Shown piece after piece: positions 60,334 through 64,000 of a stretch of DNA of 64,000 bases (position 1 is the stretch's first letter; each line of letters begins with the position of its first letter). Position numbers and translations under genes: made by a program. The notes under the pieces were generated by a model that saw only the letters and a program-made list of their open reading frames with translations, had not been told where the DNA came from and searched no databases. Source of the DNA: JBHICC01 sp046759385 (lineage in GTDB: Bacteria > Pseudomonadota > Gammaproteobacteria > Acidiferrobacterales > SPGG2); NCBI GenBank assembly GCA_046759385.1, contig JBHICC010000002.1, positions 45,918 to 109,917 of the forward strand. The letters are read 5' to 3'.

Positions 60334-63300
60334 CTCTCACTCGGCTTTCCCTCGGTAATCCCGTCGCGGCTGTCGTGGCTGTGCTGCTCGTCGTGCTCTT
60401 CGGTGCAATCAGTCTCAGCCGTCTGCCTATCCAGCTCACCCCCGAGGTAAAGGAGCCGGAGCTCACTATAACCACTACTTGGCGTGCGGCGGCGCCCGAG
60501 GAAGTGGAAGCCGAGATCATCGAACCCCAAGAAAAGGTACTGCGAGGCCTGCCCGGCATGGTTGAGATGCTGTCCGACGCGCGACGCGGGGAGGCTCGAA
60601 TCAGTATCAAGTTCGTCGTCGGTTACAACCTCGATCGCGCATTGATCGAAGTGCTTAATCGGCTCAATCGAGTACCGCGCTACCCTGAGGATGCCGATGA
60701 GCCCGTGCTTAGCACGGTCGGTGGCCGCAGCCGGCCGATCGCTTGGTTTATCGTCAAGACTTTGCCCGGCAATGAGCGCGACATTCAAAGCTACCGCGAT
60801 TACATTGAGGAGGTCGTGCAAACCCGCTTCGAGCGCGTGCCCGGTGTGGCACGCTCCGAGGTCCGCGGTGGGCGCGAGCGCGAAGTCCGAATCACATTTG
60901 ATCCGTACAAGGCCGCCAGCCTTGGCGTCGAGTTTCCAGTCGCCGCGCGCTTGACCGGCGCAAATGATGACGTCTCCGCCGGCCACGCGGATGTGGGCAA
61001 GCGTCGCTACACAGTACGCTTCACCGGCGCGTTTGGCCCCGAGACAATGGGAGATTTGGTGCTGGAGTGGCGCGACGGTCGGCCGATCCGTCTACGTGAC
61101 TTGGCGGATATCGAGGTGCGGCTCCAGGACCGTAGCAGCTTTGTGATCACCAAGGGCAGCCCCGCGGTTGCAGTGAACGCCCACCGCGAGAGCGGTGTGA
61201 ACGTATTAGCCGTCATGGCAGGCCTCAAGGAAGCGTTGACTGAGCTCGGCGTTGGCCCGTTGGCGCGGGCGCGCTTGTCGATCGAGCAGGTCTACGACGA
61301 AACCATCTACATCGAGCGTTCCATCGCAATGCTGCGCAATAACCTTGCGCTCGGTATCGTGCTCGCCGTTGCTGTGCTGTGGTGGTTTCTCAGACGTTTC
61401 CGCGCGACCCTCATGGTCGCGCTCGCTATTCCCTTATGTTTGGCCGTTGCCTTCATCGTGCTCGATAGCACCGGGCACACCTTTAATGTGATTTCACTGG
61501 CCGGCTTGGCTTTCGCAGTTGGCATGGTTTTGGATGCCGCAATTGTGGTACTCGAAAATATCGTGCGTCTGCGTGAGCGCGGTGTCCCCGGTGATAAGGC
61601 CGCGCTTGAAGGCACCGCACAAGTCTGGGGCGCGCTGCTCGCGTCAACCGCGACCACAGTCGCAATCTTCTTGCCCGTGGTGTTTCTCGAAGATGAGGCC
61701 GGCCAGCTGTTTGCGGATTTAGCGCTCACGATCGCCGCCGCCATCATCGCCTCGCTGATCGTGGCCATTGCCATCGTGCCGACAGCCGCGCGGCAGTGGC
61801 TAAGTCGTCAGAGTCTGCACGATCGCCATGCTCACTGGTGGCAGAACGGCACCCGGCTGATCATGCGTCTGACCAACACGCGCGCGCGGCGCGCGTTTTG
61901 GATTGCTGGGCTCGTCAGCCTGCCACTGGCGGTCTCCGTGACATTGATACCCAAGGCCGACTATTTACCGGAGGGTAATCGTAATCTCGTATTCGCGTTT
62001 ATTCTGCCGCCCCCTGGGGTCAACATCGATCACATCGAGGCAGAGATGGGTGACGTCGTAGCCGCGCGCATGGCGCCTTACATGACGGGGGAGAAACAGC
62101 CGAAGATTAAGCATTACTTTTTTGTGGCCTTCCCGCGCGGTGTATTCATGGGGACCCGTGCCGAGGACCCTTCTCGCGCCGACGAAATGTTGCCCGTGAT
62201 CAACAAGGTGATTCGCGGGTTCCCCGACACATTGGCGTTCGCTAAGCGCGTATCGCTGTTCGGCGGATTCGGCACCGGCCGCACGATCGACATGAACCTT
62301 CAAGGCCGTAACATCGAGACGTTGCTGAGAGCTGGATTAGTCGGATACGGAACCGTCCTGAAAGCGTTGCCAGGCGCGACGGTGCGCCCGTTACCTGGGC
62401 TTGAGCTCGCGGAGCCTGAGCTGCGACTGGTACCAATCGAGCGGCGCGTCGCCGAAGCCGGTTGGGACCGTGACGTCTTGGCCGCGGTGTCGCGCGCCCT
62501 TGTTGACGGGTTGTTCGTCGGCGACTATTTCGATGGCGAGGAGCGCCTCGATATCATCGTGCGTGGTCAGGGATGGTCCACGCCAGAGGAACTGCGTGCG
62601 ATCCCGCTCGCTACGCCGAGTGCCGGCGTCGTGCCGGTAGGCGAGCTGATGGATCTGGTCCGCACCGCCGGGCCTAACCAGATTCGCCGTCTCGATCGAC
62701 GCCGTACCGTCACTTTGCAAGTGACTCCCCCTGAAGCCGTATCGCTCGAAGAAACGCTGGAGGTGCTGCAGACAAAGGTCGCGCCCGTGGTCGAAGGTTT
62801 CCTACCGGAGGACGGGGCGATCCGTTACAGCGGCACCGCTGACAAGCTCGCGTTAGCGTTGCGCAACATGGGCGGCAGCTTCCTGCTTGCTGTCGTGATC
62901 CTATATTTATTAATGAGCGCGCTGTTTCGTTCGTTCCGCGACAGTTTGCTCGTACTCCTGGCGCTGCCACTTGCCACCGTCGGAGGCGTCGTGGCATTGC
63001 GTCTCGTGAACACGGTGACATTTCAGCCGATGGACATGCTCACCATGATTGGCTTCATCATTCTGCTCGGGCTTGTAGTAAATAACGCCATTTTGCTGGT
63101 GCACCAGACCCGCGCCGCGGAGCGTGCGGGTAAATCGCGGCGTGACGCTGTCGAGCAGGCGGTTGGACTTCGACTACGGCCGATACTGATGAGTACGCTC
63201 ACCAGTATCTTCGGCATGTTACCGCTGTTGCTGGTGCCCGGGCCGGGCACTGAACTCTATCGCGGTCTCGCCGCCGTCATCGTCGGCGGAATGAGCGTCA

Positions 63301-63362
63301 GCACGGCATTCACGCTGCTACTTTTGCCGAGCCTGTTGCGAATTGGTGAAGCAAGGGCATGA
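60330..63362 (+). CDS. RND-family efflux permease
   Basis: Inner-membrane proton antiporter of 1010 residues with the AcrB-like duplicated layout: TM1 (NPVAAVVAVLLVVLFGAISL), a large periplasmic loop with the porter domain, TM2-6, a second loop and TM8-12 (FQPMDMLTMIGFIILLGLVVNNAILLVHQTR). In TM4 the usual Asp-Asp proton-relay pair is Asp-Ala (GMVLDAAIVVLEN). This variant exists in other RND subfamilies. GTG start coupled to the adaptor (GTGA). Substrate unknown; with the adaptor it forms a two-component pump that needs a TolC-type partner elsewhere. Confidence 0.93.
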   Translation: MTLTRLSLGNPVAAVVAVLLVVLFGAISLSRLPIQLTPEVKEPELTITTTWRAAAPEEVEAEIIEPQEKVLRGLPGMVEMLSDARRGEARISIKFVVGYNLDRALIEVLNRLNRVPRYPEDADEPVLSTVGGRSRPIAWFIVKTLPGNERDIQSYRDYIEEVVQTRFERVPGVARSEVRGGREREVRITFDPYKAASLGVEFPVAARLTGANDDVSAGHADVGKRRYTVRFTGAFGPETMGDLVLEWRDGRPIRLRDLADIEVRLQDRSSFVITKGSPAVAVNAHRESGVNVLAVMAGLKEALTELGVGPLARARLSIEQVYDETIYIERSIAMLRNNLALGIVLAVAVLWWFLRRFRATLMVALAIPLCLAVAFIVLDSTGHTFNVISLAGLAFAVGMVLDAAIVVLENIVRLRERGVPGDKAALEGTAQVWGALLASTATTVAIFLPVVFLEDEAGQLFADLALTIAAAIIASLIVAIAIVPTAARQWLSRQSLHDRHAHWWQNGTRLIMRLTNTRARRAFWIAGLVSLPLAVSVTLIPKADYLPEGNRNLVFAFILPPPGVNIDHIEAEMGDVVAARMAPYMTGEKQPKIKHYFFVAFPRGVFMGTRAEDPSRADEMLPVINKVIRGFPDTLAFAKRVSLFGGFGTGRTIDMNLQGRNIETLLRAGLVGYGTVLKALPGATVRPLPGLELAEPELRLVPIERRVAEAGWDRDVLAAVSRALVDGLFVGDYFDGEERLDIIVRGQGWSTPEELRAIPLATPSAGVVPVGELMDLVRTAGPNQIRRLDRRRTVTLQVTPPEAVSLEETLEVLQTKVAPVVEGFLPEDGAIRYSGTADKLALALRNMGGSFLLAVVILYLLMSALFRSFRDSLLVLLALPLATVGGVVALRLVNTVTFQPMDMLTMIGFIILLGLVVNNAILLVHQTRAAERAGKSRRDAVEQAVGLRLRPILMSTLTSIFGMLPLLLVPGPGTELYRGLAAVIVGGMSVSTAFTLLLLPSLLRIGEARA

Positions 63363-63477
63363 TCGCCGCTAAGTGTGCAGCGCGGAATTTGGTCTGTCGA
63401 AGTGTGGCTGACTGGGGATGGCGAAACGGACGAATGCGGTCACGCCGTAGAAGCGGTGCGTCGGTGCGACGAAAATC

Positions 63478-63714
63478 TTAGGCCGCGCTCGCGAGTACGA
63501 TACGGTCCGGCGCGTCGCTCTTGACCTCGTAGGGCTTTGCACTATAAGCGAAACGCCGTAGGATCCGCTCTGCCTCTGAATGAATCGCTTCCATCGCGCC
63601 GCTCAGTACGATCGAGTCCTGATAGTACCGAATGGTGTACTCCGAGTTTTTCCGCATAACCATCTCTAACTCCTTGCTCAAAATGGCCTCGCTTCCCGTG
63701 GCCGCTTCCGTCAT
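63478..63714 (-). CDS. Small hypothetical protein
   Basis: Frame of 78 residues on the minus strand with AAGGA next to the ATG; an internal start at 63657 would give 59 residues. Composition looks protein-like (EYTIRYYQDSIVLSGAMEAI, then SEAERILRRFAY), suggestive of an alpha/beta fold with a strand-strand-helix pattern. No family recognised. It stands alone downstream of the RND operon. Confidence 0.5.
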   Translation of the reverse strand: MTEAATGSEAILSKELEMVMRKNSEYTIRYYQDSIVLSGAMEAIHSEAERILRRFAYSAKPYEVKSDAPDRIVLASAA

Positions 63715-63811
63715 TCCTTATCCCGTGGTGCCGGAGGGCACCGTTGACCATCTCGTAAGCAACAGCCGTGCCACTTTTCCTTTAGGCTAAACAGCGGCAG
63801 ACGAGCGGAAA

Positions 63812-63853
63812 ATCTCCTCCCCCTGACCCCCGTCCCACCATAGGAGGGGGAGT
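63812..63853. repeat. Hairpin-forming intergenic repeat
   Basis: CTCCCCCT near 63818 and its reverse complement AGGGGGAG near 63845 flank a C-rich loop. The style matches short intergenic repeat elements or a terminator following convergent genes. Confidence 0.4.
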
Positions 63854-63879
63854 AATTGGCTCTATTACGCGGCGCGGGA

Positions 63880-64000
63880 GATTGCCGAGGAGTCGGGAGT
63901 ACGGAGGAGTTAGGGCTGCATCGGGCGACCTACAGGGACGTAGGGAGGTACGACTCCAGGGATGGAGGAGGTAGGGCCGCGTCGGGAACAGCGGCCGAGG
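63880..64000. repeat. Imperfect direct repeat at the window edge
   Basis: GGAGGAGTTAGGGC...TCGGG (about 63904) recurs as GGAGGAGGTAGGGC...TCGGG (about 63965), some 60 bases apart with few differences. The intervening CAGGGACGTAGGGAGG also resembles CAGGGATGGAGGAGG. No gene; the repeat runs off the window end. Confidence 0.5.

Noticed and set aside
1..64000. tRNA, rRNA, CRISPR array, phage or complete insertion sequence
   Set aside because: No T-arm consensus, rRNA segment, regular spaced repeats, transposase or integrase was recognised.

Overview
The window looks like a chromosomal segment from an uncultured or little-studied aerobic, heterotrophic gammaproteobacterium. The evidence is gene content: RsmJ and RsmE, the PrkA-YeaH-SpoVR stress operon, an ExeA/GspB pair, SohB and DjlA, together with moderately GC-rich coding sequence and Shine-Dalgarno sites of AGGAG type. 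No rRNA, tRNA, CRISPR array, phage or complete insertion sequence was found.

Layout. 1-1295 (-) is the 5' part of a GspE/PilB-type secretion or pilus ATPase. 1438-4750 (+) holds two zinc-type dehydrogenases, a cupin and a TetR regulator. 4770-6653 (-) is an LplT-PlsC fusion. 6800-9363 holds a small DUF4156-like envelope protein, two neighbouring 16S rRNA methyltransferase genes (rsmJ, rsmE) that both appear frameshifted, and an acidic small protein. 10167-14883 is the prkA-yeaH-spoVR operon, preceded by a candidate sigma-54 promoter and an upstream perfect palindrome. 15034-19931 holds an EF-G-like GTPase and the exeA-gspB pair. 20133-25169 is mixed: an alpha/beta-hydrolase-OsmC fusion, an exported arginase-fold enzyme, a DUF4136 protein, a PEBP protein and a heme-oxygenase-fold protein.

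25330-41859 is a catabolic block. On the minus strand lie TDO-kynureninase (tryptophan) and hppD-hmgA-fahA-maiA (tyrosine to fumarate and acetoacetate). On the plus strand lie leucine dehydrogenase, branched-chain 2-oxoacid dehydrogenase E1alpha/E1beta/E2, methylcrotonyl-CoA carboxylase beta subunit, methylglutaconyl-CoA hydratase and HMG-CoA lyase, which form a leucine route. Isovaleryl-CoA dehydrogenase, the MCC biotin subunit and E3 are absent from the cluster. It ends with an AcuI/YhdH reductase and a NUDIX/IF-2B-like pair.

41988-44986 is the most unusual unit. A divergent DAACS (glutamate/dicarboxylate symporter family) protein lacks the family's cation- and substrate-binding motifs. It is translationally coupled to two paralogous secreted family-3 solute-binding proteins, with no ABC subunits. 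This suggests a binding-protein-assisted secondary transporter or a sensor.

45078-63714 holds an atypical SDR, SohB, a small membrane protein beside a two-RCK potassium channel, an HDAC-family deacetylase, a seven-PAS hybrid histidine kinase with an REC-EAL phosphodiesterase partner, DjlA with an unannotated 29-residue ORF upstream, an MscS-type channel and an RND efflux pair. The last 200 bases contain hairpin and direct-repeat DNA that continues out of the window.
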